Shown here: one piece after another, positions 6,380 to 13,825 of the stretch
Layout of the letters: each line of letters starts with the position of its first letter
How positions within the stretch are numbered: position 1 is the first letter of the stretch
Source: a virus
Direction: 5' to 3' (one strand)
Virus record (IMG/VR): IMGVR_UViG_3300014325_000044
Location: 1 to 23,310 of that record
Length of the DNA stretch: 23,310 nucleotides
Position numbers and translations under genes: made by a program
Notes under the pieces: model-generated
Databases searched by the model: none
The model's input: the letters and a program-made list of their open reading frames with translations, nothing else
Told to the model about the DNA's origin: nothing

Positions 6380-6942
6380 TGAAAGAAATAACAGCAGCCC
6401 TTATAAAGGCGCGTAAGAACTTTAAGCCCCTTGTCTTCGATAGGGACGGCGCACGCAATGGCTATGCCACCTATGGCGCTATAAAGCACTCGGTAGAAGA
6501 TGCGTTGGCTCATGAAGGTATGAACATCCATTTCGAGCCAGATCTTGTGGCAGGGGCTAGAATTGTTCGCATGGTAATAGCTCATGCACCAAGTGGAGAG
6601 ATGATTCGTGGAGCACAGGAACTTATCGATGATCCCAACTCTCCCATCAAGGATGCTAATCAGAGATATGGCTCTGCCTTGACCTATGCCATGAGAAATC
6701 TAGCACGAGCATTGCTTGGTTTGCATGCTGAAGATGGCGATCTGGATGATTATGGTGATGCGCCTAAGGCAGCACAAGCTTCAGAAAAGCAAGTGAAGTT
6801 CCTATTAGGGCTCTTGCATGCCAAAGGTGATGCGCAAAAAGACTTTACCGATCGCATCATGAAAAAGTATAACGTTGGCAATTTGTATGATCTCAGTGCA
6901 CGAGATGCAAGTGAAGTGATAGAGGCTTTAACTAAGAAATGA
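6379..6942 (+). CDS. erf: ERF-family single-strand annealing protein
   Basis: 187 aa. ERF proteins bind single-stranded DNA and anneal homologous strands, for recombination or genome circularisation. Family features: LIKARKNFKPLVFDRDG (about 8-24), the YGAIKHSVEDALAHEGM helix region, HAPSGEMIRG (69-78), then QRYGSALTYAMRNLARALLG (95-114), which is the Gly-Ser-Ala-x-Thr-Tyr-Ala block followed by an acidic DGDLDD. The C-terminal part (about 135-187) is a separate helical domain, EKQVKFLLGLLHAKG onward, as often follows ERF. It starts 1 base inside the zinc-ribbon stop and overlaps the next gene by ATGA. Confidence 0.85.
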   Translation: MKEITAALIKARKNFKPLVFDRDGARNGYATYGAIKHSVEDALAHEGMNIHFEPDLVAGARIVRMVIAHAPSGEMIRGAQELIDDPNSPIKDANQRYGSALTYAMRNLARALLGLHAEDGDLDDYGDAPKAAQASEKQVKFLLGLLHAKGDAQKDFTDRIMKKYNVGNLYDLSARDASEVIEALTKK

Positions 6943-7142
6943 AACATTCAACCTACGACAATTGCCATTATTCAGATCAATGCAAATGCGAAGAATGTGA
7001 AGAGGTTAGAGCAATAGCTTCTATTGATATCGATATGCTAGGGCCCATAACCGATCCTGAGGATAAGTTAAAGTTCGAGCAGGTTTATGGATCTCAGGTT
7101 AATGCTTTAAGATCTACTATGAATAAACAAGAAGTGAGGTGA
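6939..7142 (+). CDS. Small Cys-rich protein
   Basis: 67 aa, not recognised. The N-terminus CHYSDQCKCEECEE has four Cys and one His in 12 residues, a likely metal-binding cluster. The rest is acidic and predicted helical. The start overlaps the ERF stop as ATGA, so translation is probably coupled. It may modulate or partner ERF. Confidence 0.65.
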   Translation: MKHSTYDNCHYSDQCKCEECEEVRAIASIDIDMLGPITDPEDKLKFEQVYGSQVNALRSTMNKQEVR

Positions 7143-7211
7143 CATATCAATACCTAAAAAGAATTCAGCGTAGTTTAGGGGCGAAAGCAGTGTTTTTATT
7201 ATAGGAATGAT

Positions 7212-7754
7212 ATGAAGAAACTCTTACTTATAGCGTTATCAGTGTGTGGACTGAACGCAATGGACAGACAATCAGCATTGATGGTGCCAAGCAGACTGGG
7301 CAATGTAGCGTTGCTCCATGATGATGAGAATGGCTTCCGTGTCTTGAGAGAACAAGGCGAAGTTGTTCCAGTCCAGCGGGCAAACATGGACAAAGAGCTC
7401 CGTGGCCTCAAGAATGAGAAGCTGATGGGCTTAGTCAAAGCTGGTGGCTACCTCAAGCTGAACCAGATGGAAAATGATGGTGAATACACTATCAAAGCTG
7501 GCCATAGACTTCCAGGTGGCGGTCTCTTTGGTGCATATGCGGGAAGCGCTCTTGGCTTTTTCGCAGTGAATCTATTGGGTCAAGGCCTCATAGGTTGCGT
7601 GTCAGTGCCAGTCAGCATCTTTTGTACTCCAGCGGCTGGTGTGGCAGTGCATGCTGCTTTGAATAAAGTGGTAACTCCACTCATTCAGCCCCTTGCATGG
7701 ACTGTTGGAACCGCAACAGGCATAGCAGCTGGTGTGGCAACAGGTCCAGTTTAA
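7212..7754 (+). CDS. Secreted or membrane protein with signal peptide
   Basis: 180 aa. Signal peptide MKKLLLIALSVCGLNA with cleavage likely before MDRQ. Residues about 20-98 form a soluble region with short strands and Lys/Arg helices. Residues about 98-180 are Gly/Ala-rich and hydrophobic (GGGLFGAYAGSALGFFAV, PVSIFCTPAAGVAVHAAL, TVGTATGIAAGVATGPV) and should insert into or line a membrane, in a bacteriocin- or pore-like way. AGGAATGAT precedes the ATG. It follows a 69-base gap with no clear promoter. No family is recognised; host-type export to the envelope is the only safe statement. Confidence 0.75.
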   Translation: MKKLLLIALSVCGLNAMDRQSALMVPSRLGNVALLHDDENGFRVLREQGEVVPVQRANMDKELRGLKNEKLMGLVKAGGYLKLNQMENDGEYTIKAGHRLPGGGLFGAYAGSALGFFAVNLLGQGLIGCVSVPVSIFCTPAAGVAVHAALNKVVTPLIQPLAWTVGTATGIAAGVATGPV

Positions 7755-7762
7755 TCGATTAA
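7751..7762. repeat. 12-base perfect palindrome
   Basis: TTAATCGATTAA is fully self-complementary and contains the stop codon of the preceding secreted protein. It could be a protein-binding site; the AT-rich context makes chance possible. Confidence 0.3.
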
Positions 7763-7768
7763 TATAGT

Positions 7769-7789
7769 GCTGGGGCCTTGTGCCCCGGC
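7769..7789 (+). promoter_or_regulatory. Strong hairpin before a two-helix membrane protein
   Basis: GCTGGGGC pairs with GCCCCGGC (one G-U) around CTTGT. No T-tract follows, so it is not a normal terminator. It ends 11 bases before the ATG at 7801 and could limit ribosome access to that gene, which fits a lysis-type protein whose dose must be controlled. Confidence 0.4.
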
Positions 7790-7800
7790 TGGAATAGACC

Positions 7801-7977
7801 ATGAATGAAATAGTAGAAGCAATAAAACTCTCCACAAGCATGATCGTGCCTCTCATGGCTATATACATGTTTGCGCCTACTACCAAAGACCCTATCTTTG
7901 ATGGAGCAGCAGCTCTTGCTATTGGTATAGGCTTTGTCACATCCGTACATCTTTATTTTTGGATGAGCGGCCTATAA
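7801..7977 (+). CDS. 58-aa membrane protein with two hydrophobic helices (holin candidate)
   Basis: The two hydrophobic segments are STSMIVPLMAIYMFA (about 11-25) and AAALAIGIGFVTSVHLYFW (about 36-54), joined by a short turn with Lys, Asp and Pro. Size and topology fit small two-helix phage holins, but no endolysin is seen nearby, so this is only a structural resemblance. The ribosome site is weak (GGAATAGACC) and a strong hairpin lies just upstream. The stop is 9 bases before the next small secreted ORF. Confidence 0.6.
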   Translation: MNEIVEAIKLSTSMIVPLMAIYMFAPTTKDPIFDGAAALAIGIGFVTSVHLYFWMSGL

Positions 7978-7986
7978 TAGGAAAGT

Positions 7987-8109
7987 ATGAAAAGCATTCT
8001 TATATTATTGGCATTGTCAGTTGGCATAATCCACATGGCAATCGATCAAGAAGAAGAAATTATTCAGCAAGAAAGCAGACCTGTTGAACCAAAGGAAAGT
8101 AATGGATAA
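7987..8109 (+). CDS. 40-aa exported peptide
   Basis: Signal peptide MKSILILLALSVGIIHMA followed by IDQEEEIIQQESRPVEPKE, an acidic mature part of about 22 residues. AGGAAAGT precedes the ATG. Its stop overlaps the start of the second ERF-like gene by 8 bases. The leader resembles those of the proteins at 7212 and 22544. With so short a mature part it may be a membrane-tethered or periplasmic peptide. Unknown function. Confidence 0.6.
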   Translation: MKSILILLALSVGIIHMAIDQEEEIIQQESRPVEPKESNG

Positions 8110-8854
8110 TAAAGATTTTCTTGAAATAGTAGATAGCATTCGCGCCTTGAGCCTTAAGCTGGATGAGCATTTAAAGAATGCTATTCCCGTTGAAGAGCCG
8201 TATGAGTCCAAGGAAGTGGACAAGCTCTATGCAGCCTTGGCTAATGCGCAGCCAAAATTGCCCCCAATCAAAAATACTAAGATGAACCCATGGTTCGATA
8301 GCCCCTATGCTGACATCTTTGAAATAGCACGAAAAGTATATCCAGTCCTTGGACCTGAAGGATTGAGTATTAAGCAGCCAAAACGGGTCACGAGCGATGG
8401 CGCAACGATATTGTACACTAGGCTTTGCCATAGCTCTGGTCAATGGACGGAGTCACGGTTACGGGTGATTCCTCCAAAGAATGATATCGATAGCTTCCGC
8501 TCCACATTAAACGCTCTTCGGGCCACTGAGATTCTCTCTATTCTTGGAATAGGGGTATCCAATGATCCGTTGGATGATGATGGCGAGATAGCTATGATAG
8601 AAGCCCGTTCTGGTCTGGCTAAAGTTCCTACCTCAAAAGATGTAGAGACTAAAAAACAAGATGCTGAAGTGATCACCAAAGAGCAGCGCCAAGAGCTTGA
8701 GTATGAGATGGGTGACCATACAGATTTGGCCTCAGAGATGATGGATAGATGCCATGTGCGCTCTCTTGCTGATATTCCTAAGTCTCAGTTTAGGAATGCC
8801 ATTACGTTCATTAGAAAGAATGTGCAGGCGCGAGAAGGCAAGGATATAAAATAA
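8102..8854 (+). CDS. Second ERF-like annealing protein (divergent)
   Basis: 250 aa from the ATG at 8102, which has AAAGGA 5 bases upstream; the 8084 start has none. Residues about 40-165 follow the ERF plan: LYAALANAQPKLPPI, SPYADIFEIARKVYPVLGPEGLSI, TRLCHSSGQWTESRL (107-120), an Arg-Ala-Thr block, then LGIGVSNDPLDDDGE. The Gly-Ser-Ala-x-Thr-Tyr-Ala sequence of the first ERF protein is replaced by STLNALRATEILSILG. The C-terminal 85 residues are charged and helical. It may be a paralogue with altered DNA binding. It ends the plus early operon. Confidence 0.75.
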   Translation: MDNKDFLEIVDSIRALSLKLDEHLKNAIPVEEPYESKEVDKLYAALANAQPKLPPIKNTKMNPWFDSPYADIFEIARKVYPVLGPEGLSIKQPKRVTSDGATILYTRLCHSSGQWTESRLRVIPPKNDIDSFRSTLNALRATEILSILGIGVSNDPLDDDGEIAMIEARSGLAKVPTSKDVETKKQDAEVITKEQRQELEYEMGDHTDLASEMMDRCHVRSLADIPKSQFRNAITFIRKNVQAREGKDIK

Positions 8855-8883
8855 AAACCCCCGACAGCGTGACTTGTCAGGGG
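8851..8883 (-). terminator. Terminator of the tail-fibre operon
   Basis: On the minus strand CCCC-U-GACA pairs with UGUC-G-GGGG (one U-G pair), followed by GTTTTTATTTTA. It stops the minus operon that begins at 18169, and its T-tract reaches the stop of the converging ERF-like gene. In the plus direction no T-tract follows. Confidence 0.75.
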
Positions 8884-8933
8884 ATCATTAGAAAAGGATA
8901 TGGGTACGTGATGAAGCCTAGTTAAACCCAGGG

Positions 8934-8971
8934 CAGAGATTTAAAGGCAAACTCCACCCTGGTAAAAAAGG
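8934..8971. repeat. CCAGGG / CCCTGG inverted repeat
   Basis: Six-base arms in the convergent gap 8855-9023, with a loop of more than 20 bases and TAAAAAAGG on the plus side. It is too loose for a standard terminator. The rest of this gap holds only a second weak repeat, CAGAAT/ATTCTG, near 8994-9015. Confidence 0.3.
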
Positions 8972-9023
8972 AAAGTGGTAGTAGTAATGTGCCAGAATCA
9001 TACCTCAAAATTCTGATGCTTGT

Positions 9024-10679
9024 CTAGGACCTAAAATAATACCCCGTCACTGATATCTGGCTGTTGTTATGAAACGCAGTATTATCCAAGTTTACTTGAG
9101 TAAGACCAGATCCGCCTGCCTGAGGGATAAGATTTGTAGTACCAATTTCATTCAATTGCCAAACAAATGTATAGCTGGCAGGGAATGTAACATCCGTACA
9201 GGCAAATTGGCCAAATTGCACCGTAAATACCCCAGAGCTTGCAAAGGGCAATCCACCGATCCGAGCAACACCTGTTTGAGCACCCTTACTCGTCAGCACT
9301 AATCCGCCAGCATAGAAGACTATATTTCCCACCGATTGGTATATACCTTCTTGCACGGCATATGTTATACCGGTACTTGATCCGCCAAATGATAATGTTG
9401 GCGTCCAGCTTAATGCGCTAAATGAGTTACCACCAAGTTGGCCATTATTATCAACAACAACGACATCTTGAGTAGCACCAACGGCAACATTATAAACGCC
9501 GGCCATAAAGGCTTTATTTTGTTGGCCTGCGCCACTGCCTTGAGTACCAATACGAATGACATTGGACTCAGTTATGGCACCTGAATTGCCCAAGATTATA
9601 TTGCTCGATTCGCTCGAGGTATATGAAGATCCTGCTGATTTGCCTACAAGAATATTATTGGATCCGGTAGTTATGGTACTACCAGCTTGATAGCCAAGTG
9701 TTGCATTACTTGATCCGGTAGTGAGCGCATTAAGTGCTGATGATCCAATCCCTACGTTTGTTAAACCACCAGCCAAAGAAGGTAATGCTGATCCAAGAAC
9801 AAGATTACTGAGATTAAAATCTAACGTTTCCGTTGATCCAGAACCTGCAAATACAGGAGTTGCATGCGCAGTAACAATGTTAATGTTATTGGCACTTGGA
9901 CTAATTGCGCCTCCGGTATTGCCAGTAATTGTTTCAATAGCAGTAGGCGGAGTTGATGAAAGCGAAATAGTGACAGTGCTTCCGGATCCTGAAGTAGTAA
10001 TGCCGGTACCGCCATGAATGGTTAAGGCACCTGCGGCTGGTACCGCTGTTCCAGAATCAGTTGGGAAACTATCAGCTACAGCAGCAGAAGAAGCTATGGT
10101 TATTGTATTATGACCATTGGTGACCGATATTCCTGAGCCTGCGGTGACAGTATGCCATATAGGAGCGCCAACAGAAGATGATATTAAAACCTGGCCATCA
10201 GACCCTTCTGAAGAAAAAATAACTCCACTAGAATTCGATTGCACCACCCCTTGCCCAAGAGCACTAAAGGTAGGCGCATTCGTTACCGTAAGATCAGTTG
10301 TTGTAACTGAAGTGAGCGTAATATTAGCATCAAGATTATAGGTAACAGTGGCGCCAGAACCGGAAGTGGTAATATTACTACCACCCGCCATAGTTATTGC
10401 ACCACCGGATGGATTGGCATCAGCACCATCAGTGTGGAATGTTAATGGGCTTGAAGATCCGCCAGTAATTTGCACCCAAGTAGCCACCTGAGCATCTTTA
10501 TTAACAAGTTTCCAGACCCCTTCACTGACTTGGTTAAGCCATTCATCACCTTCATTGAAGTTGAAGTAGTCATTAACTGTCGGGTCGCGTTGTTGAATAA
10601 CAAAATTCGTTGGAGAAATAGGCTCAACGCCTAAGTAGGCGAGAGGGTTGTTCCCACTTCTTCTATTGGCTTGAGCCAT
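9024..10679 (-). CDS. Tail fibre with YadA-like head repeats and a receptor-binding-type tip
   Basis: 551 aa, probably a trimeric fibre that contacts the host surface. Residues 1-75 form a compact attachment domain (VIQQRDPTVNDYFNFNEG, EGVWKLVNK). Residues about 75-310 are Gly/Ser/Thr-rich shaft with repeated ITTSGSGxTVT units. Residues about 315-380 match left-handed beta-roll head repeats (SNATLGYQAGSTITTGSNN, then NIILGNSG and NVIRIGTQG). Residues about 425-551 are a separate beta domain ending in YYFRS, similar in outline to phage tip domains. It is the last gene of the minus operon, 3 bases after the 64-aa membrane protein. The receptor is unknown. Confidence 0.8.
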   Translation of the reverse strand: MAQANRRSGNNPLAYLGVEPISPTNFVIQQRDPTVNDYFNFNEGDEWLNQVSEGVWKLVNKDAQVATWVQITGGSSSPLTFHTDGADANPSGGAITMAGGSNITTSGSGATVTYNLDANITLTSVTTTDLTVTNAPTFSALGQGVVQSNSSGVIFSSEGSDGQVLISSSVGAPIWHTVTAGSGISVTNGHNTITIASSAAVADSFPTDSGTAVPAAGALTIHGGTGITTSGSGSTVTISLSSTPPTAIETITGNTGGAISPSANNINIVTAHATPVFAGSGSTETLDFNLSNLVLGSALPSLAGGLTNVGIGSSALNALTTGSSNATLGYQAGSTITTGSNNILVGKSAGSSYTSSESSNIILGNSGAITESNVIRIGTQGSGAGQQNKAFMAGVYNVAVGATQDVVVVDNNGQLGGNSFSALSWTPTLSFGGSSTGITYAVQEGIYQSVGNIVFYAGGLVLTSKGAQTGVARIGGLPFASSGVFTVQFGQFACTDVTFPASYTFVWQLNEIGTTNLIPQAGGSGLTQVNLDNTAFHNNSQISVTGYYFRS

Positions 10680-10682
10680 ATT

Positions 10683-10877
10683 TTATTCCTTTTTATCAGT
10701 CTTTTTAGGATGAAAGTTTATATCTTTACCAATCTCTTCTTCGACAATCTCTTCTGCAACATCCTCAACCATCTCTTCAATAGTTGGGCTATTCTTTAAA
10801 ATATAGCGTGCACTGAATCCCACGCCTAATGCTACAACCGCGATGCCAATTTTAAGAACGATAGAAGATATATCCAT
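10683..10877 (-). CDS. Small transmembrane phage protein
   Basis: 64 aa. One helix, IVLKIGIAVVALGVGFSARYIL (about 6-27), then an acidic stretch (PTIEEMVEDVAEEIVEEEIG) and a basic tail. Short proteins with this single helix plus acidic amphipathic segment are common next to tail genes in tailed phages; function unknown. A holin is possible but one helix and the tail are not diagnostic. AAGGATAGATC precedes the ATG. Confidence 0.75.
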   Translation of the reverse strand: MDISSIVLKIGIAVVALGVGFSARYILKNSPTIEEMVEDVAEEIVEEEIGKDINFHPKKTDKKE

Positions 10878-10880
10878 GAT

Positions 10881-11477
10881 CTATCCTTTTAATTTAGCAA
10901 CAAATTCCCTGTTTACCGGTTCATCTTTCAAAGCATGTAGCATGCCTTGTAATGACAATCGCTCTTCAGCAGAAATATCTGCAGGAGCTACCGCTGCTCG
11001 ATTGTATACTGATTTAAATAATGATTCTTTCTGATGAGTATTCACATTCTTATCATCAAAATCACCAGTATTAACTTCTTTTTTTATTTTGGACCATTGC
11101 ATAATCTCACGCACTCGGTCTTTTGCTACTTGTTCACCAGAAGCTATATAAAAAAGAAGCTCATCTTTATCAACAAGCAATCTATCCTTGTCGAACCCGA
11201 TTGCTGATTTGAGCTTTTCTTCTACTTCCTGAAGATCAATCTTTTTGCGTCTCAGGCTGAATGTAAGAGTAACGAGCTCATCAAAGTGTACAGTCTGTTC
11301 ACGTACTGCCTGCCAATATTTGGATGCATTGGTAGGGAACTTAAAATCATTGAGCACCGCAAAGCGCGCCTCCGTATCGGTGCGAAATATCTGGCGCTTA
11401 TGCCATGCATCATGAAGTTCGTCTTTAATTGCTTCAAGTTCAGGATTGAGGGCGATAATGTGCTTGAGTTGATTCAT
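10881..11477 (-). CDS. Helical phage protein of unknown function
   Basis: 198 aa, almost entirely helical and charged. Notable blocks are ELHDAWHKRQIFRTDTEARFAVL (about 20-42), FPTNASKYWQAVREQTVHF (47-65), AKDRVREIMQWSKIKKEV and DVNTHQKESL-type sequence near 145. Similar layouts occur in virion-region proteins of diverse tailed phages. Its place between the Kelch fibre and the membrane protein makes a tail-assembly or fibre-chaperone role possible, but nothing in the sequence proves it. The start overlaps the Kelch gene's stop by 1 base (TAATG). Confidence 0.65.
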   Translation of the reverse strand: MNQLKHIIALNPELEAIKDELHDAWHKRQIFRTDTEARFAVLNDFKFPTNASKYWQAVREQTVHFDELVTLTFSLRRKKIDLQEVEEKLKSAIGFDKDRLLVDKDELLFYIASGEQVAKDRVREIMQWSKIKKEVNTGDFDDKNVNTHQKESLFKSVYNRAAVAPADISAEERLSLQGMLHALKDEPVNREFVAKLKG

Positions 11478-12667
11478 TAAGTCACCGTAAATGTAACAAC
11501 AACGTTGCCGCCGCTATGATAAAGTTCTGTTGTTGCTGTAGGAGTAGTTCCCGCTCCTGTCCAGCCACCAAAAGCCAATACCGAAGCTGCTGTAATGGAA
11601 CCAGCCCCTGGCCCACCACGCGCAGTGTTCATGTTAGACTTTGTAGTCCATGAATTACCACTTACGCTATAAAGCTGAGTTGTTTTAATATCAGTACCAC
11701 CACCGCCGGTAGTTCCTGCAATGCAAAGCTGAAGATCGCTTGTTAATTTAGCGCCTCCACATTCATATGTTGCGGTATTTAAATTTGTTTTGTTGGTCCA
11801 ACTATTGCCGCTCAATTGATAGATTTCGGTTTTATTACTATCGGCAGCATTAAAACCACCAAATGACAATGCATTATCAGTATCAATATCAGCTCCAGAA
11901 AGACCATAGCGAGCATTGTTCATAGCCGTTTTAGCCGTCCAACTATTACCTGCAAGACTATATAGTTCTGTTGTTGCCACTGGAACAGTAGTATTGCCAC
12001 CAAATGATAAGGCTGCATCTGTAGTGAGTCCTGCGCCTCCTAACAATCTACGAGCAGTATTCAAAGCAGTTTTCGTTGTCCAACTATTTCCAGCAAGACT
12101 ATATAGTTCTGTGACCGCAGACGATGTCACAATCAAGCCTCCAAATGACAATACAGCATCAGATGTTAAACCTGCGCCGGCCAATTGAGAACGTGCAGTA
12201 TTAAGTGCAGTTTTAGTAGTCCAAGTATTTGCACCAACATCATAAAGTTCTGTAACAGCGGAAACTGCTCCCGTGTTACCACCAAATGACAATACATTAT
12301 TAGTGGTGAGTCCAGCTCCACCAAGTTCAGCCCTAGCTGTATTCATAGATTGCTTAGTAATCCACGTTTCTGGAACGTTTCCATATCCCCTAAAGGCAGT
12401 ATTCGTACTATTGAACCAATCTTGTCCAACAATCGGAGAGGCCGGGTTAGAAGCAACTGAATCCATGCGGCTATTATAGGTAGCAAAGGCAGGATCTGCT
12501 GATGTAGTTGCTGTAAAAAATTGACCTGTAGTTCCGGCAGCAGTCACTGCTACCGCACCAGTACCATTACCTACTAAAACACCATGGGCGGTCAGAGTTG
12601 TATCCCCTGTGCCGCCATTTGCCACTTCAATAGGAATATTTGAATTTATTGGGTTTATAGTAGCCAT
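11477..12667 (-). CDS. Kelch-repeat tail fibre (six-bladed propeller candidate)
   Basis: 396 aa. Residues 1-98 are a GGTG-type fibre module almost the same as the adjacent 106-aa protein. Then six repeats of about 46-50 residues follow, each with N-[ST]-W-T-x-K, a small x-MNTAR helix-like turn, an L-S-F-G-G strand and a T-E-L-Y strand. This is the Kelch beta-propeller pattern. The protein ends VVVTFTVT, matching the KTFTVT end of the 106-aa protein. It looks like a propeller placed inside a fibre-tip module, probably for binding a protein or glycan on the host. Kelch domains are unusual in tail fibres. Confidence 0.8.
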   Translation of the reverse strand: MATINPINSNIPIEVANGGTGDTTLTAHGVLVGNGTGAVAVTAAGTTGQFFTATTSADPAFATYNSRMDSVASNPASPIVGQDWFNSTNTAFRGYGNVPETWITKQSMNTARAELGGAGLTTNNVLSFGGNTGAVSAVTELYDVGANTWTTKTALNTARSQLAGAGLTSDAVLSFGGLIVTSSAVTELYSLAGNSWTTKTALNTARRLLGGAGLTTDAALSFGGNTTVPVATTELYSLAGNSWTAKTAMNNARYGLSGADIDTDNALSFGGFNAADSNKTEIYQLSGNSWTNKTNLNTATYECGGAKLTSDLQLCIAGTTGGGGTDIKTTQLYSVSGNSWTTKSNMNTARGGPGAGSITAASVLAFGGWTGAGTTPTATTELYHSGGNVVVTFTVT

Positions 12668-12987
12668 TACGTCACCGTAAAGGTTTTAACCGCCGAACCA
12701 TTATATCCTTTGAATAGACCACTCGTTGTATTGAACCAAACCTGGCCAGTTACCGGTGATCCAGGATCAGCCGAGACTGCATCAAATCTACTAACATAGG
12801 TCTGAAAGGTAGGATCTGCTGATGTAGTTGCGATTAATATTTGACCAGTAGTTCCTGCTGCAGTCACTGCCACTGCACTTGTAGTATTACCCACAAGCAC
12901 GCCATGAGCAGTAAAAGTCGCTGCACCAGTTCCACCTTTTGCCACTTCGATAGGTATATTCGAATCGATTGGATTAATAGTTGCCAT
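12667..12987 (-). CDS. Short fibre module, Kelch-free paralogue
   Basis: 106 aa. It aligns with residues 1-98 and the last 6 residues of the following Kelch fibre: shared MATINPI, SNIPIEVA, GGTG, TAHGVLVGN, AVAVTAAGTTGQ, ATTSADP, the SP..GQ.WFN block, and the TFTVT end. It therefore carries both flanks of the propeller but not the propeller. It may form a mixed trimer with the Kelch protein, or be the ancestral form. Its stop overlaps the Kelch gene's start by 1 base. Confidence 0.78.
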   Translation of the reverse strand: MATINPIDSNIPIEVAKGGTGAATFTAHGVLVGNTTSAVAVTAAGTTGQILIATTSADPTFQTYVSRFDAVSADPGSPVTGQVWFNTTSGLFKGYNGSAVKTFTVT

Positions 12988-12988
12988 A

Positions 12989-13825
12989 TTATACCACCGT
13001 CCAGTTACCCCATCCGGAAGTTACCCGCCAGACAGTATTTGCAGTTTTACATACTAATTTCAACGTATCGCCAACGGCTGAGCTAGTTAATGTTCCTGTT
13101 GCACCAGATGTTGTATTAGTGTTCCCAATCAATATTTGCTGCCCAGATGCTTGCGTGAATTGTGTGCCTGTTGCTGTGTTCTCATTAGCCACTTCTATGA
13201 TGTCGCCAACCGCAGAAGTAGTTGGCAATGCAAGGGCAAGAGTTCCTGCCTTATTGCAGAAATAGCCATTGTTAACCACAGCTGTTTGATTGGCAGATAT
13301 TACAGACCACGTTACATCATTTGGAACAACTTTAAAGCTAGGAACGGCAGAAGCGCCATTTGAGGTGAGCACGAAACCAGAAGTCGATAGTCCTGTTGAA
13401 GCAACTTGCAGAGCACCCGTAGCTGTTGTTCCCGCAACCACAGGAGCATAAGCAGTCGTCATCGTTGCTACACCAGTTCCGCCATTGGCAACAATCAAAG
13501 TTCCACCAAGGGTCTCAGTTGATGTAGCACCAGCAAAAGTAAGGCCAGTTGTTCCGCCAGTGAAGGTGAAACTATTGCCCGTCAGGCCACCACCAGAATC
13601 ACCAGTGATGGTTATTGAACTTGCAGCAGGAGCTTGAAATGTAGGTAACGAAGCGCCACCAGTACTTGTTAAAATGAACCCTGATGTTCCCAAACCCGTT
13701 GAGGCAACTTGTAATGCACCCGTTGCTGTAGTACCTGCGCAGACAGGAGCATAGGCCGTGGTCATGGTAGTTACACCAGTTCCACCTTCTGAAACGATTA
13801 TGGGCCGAATCTGTTTATAAGCCAT
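12989..13825 (-). CDS. GGTG-repeat tail fibre with internal duplication
   Basis: 278 aa. Residues about 10-63 and 110-163 are a near-perfect duplication: GGTGV.TMTTAYAPV.AGTTA, then LQVASTGL.TSGF and a SxPSF-like end. Between them lies a Ser/Thr/Gly strand region. The C-terminal 110 residues (NDVTWSVISANQTAVVNNGYF to SGWGNWTVV) form a beta domain like those on many phage fibre tips, with a repeated VGDxI/VGDTL pattern. The ATG overlaps the upstream gene's stop (TGATG). Confidence 0.8.
   Translation of the reverse strand: MAYKQIRPIIVSEGGTGVTTMTTAYAPVCAGTTATGALQVASTGLGTSGFILTSTGGASLPTFQAPAASSITITGDSGGGLTGNSFTFTGGTTGLTFAGATSTETLGGTLIVANGGTGVATMTTAYAPVVAGTTATGALQVASTGLSTSGFVLTSNGASAVPSFKVVPNDVTWSVISANQTAVVNNGYFCNKAGTLALALPTTSAVGDIIEVANENTATGTQFTQASGQQILIGNTNTTSGATGTLTSSAVGDTLKLVCKTANTVWRVTSGWGNWTVV

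Noticed and set aside
11477-13825. Diversity-generating retroelement
   Set aside because: Duplicated fibre segments suggested template and variable repeats, but there is no reverse transcriptase in the window and the differences are not adenine-specific as far as I can read.
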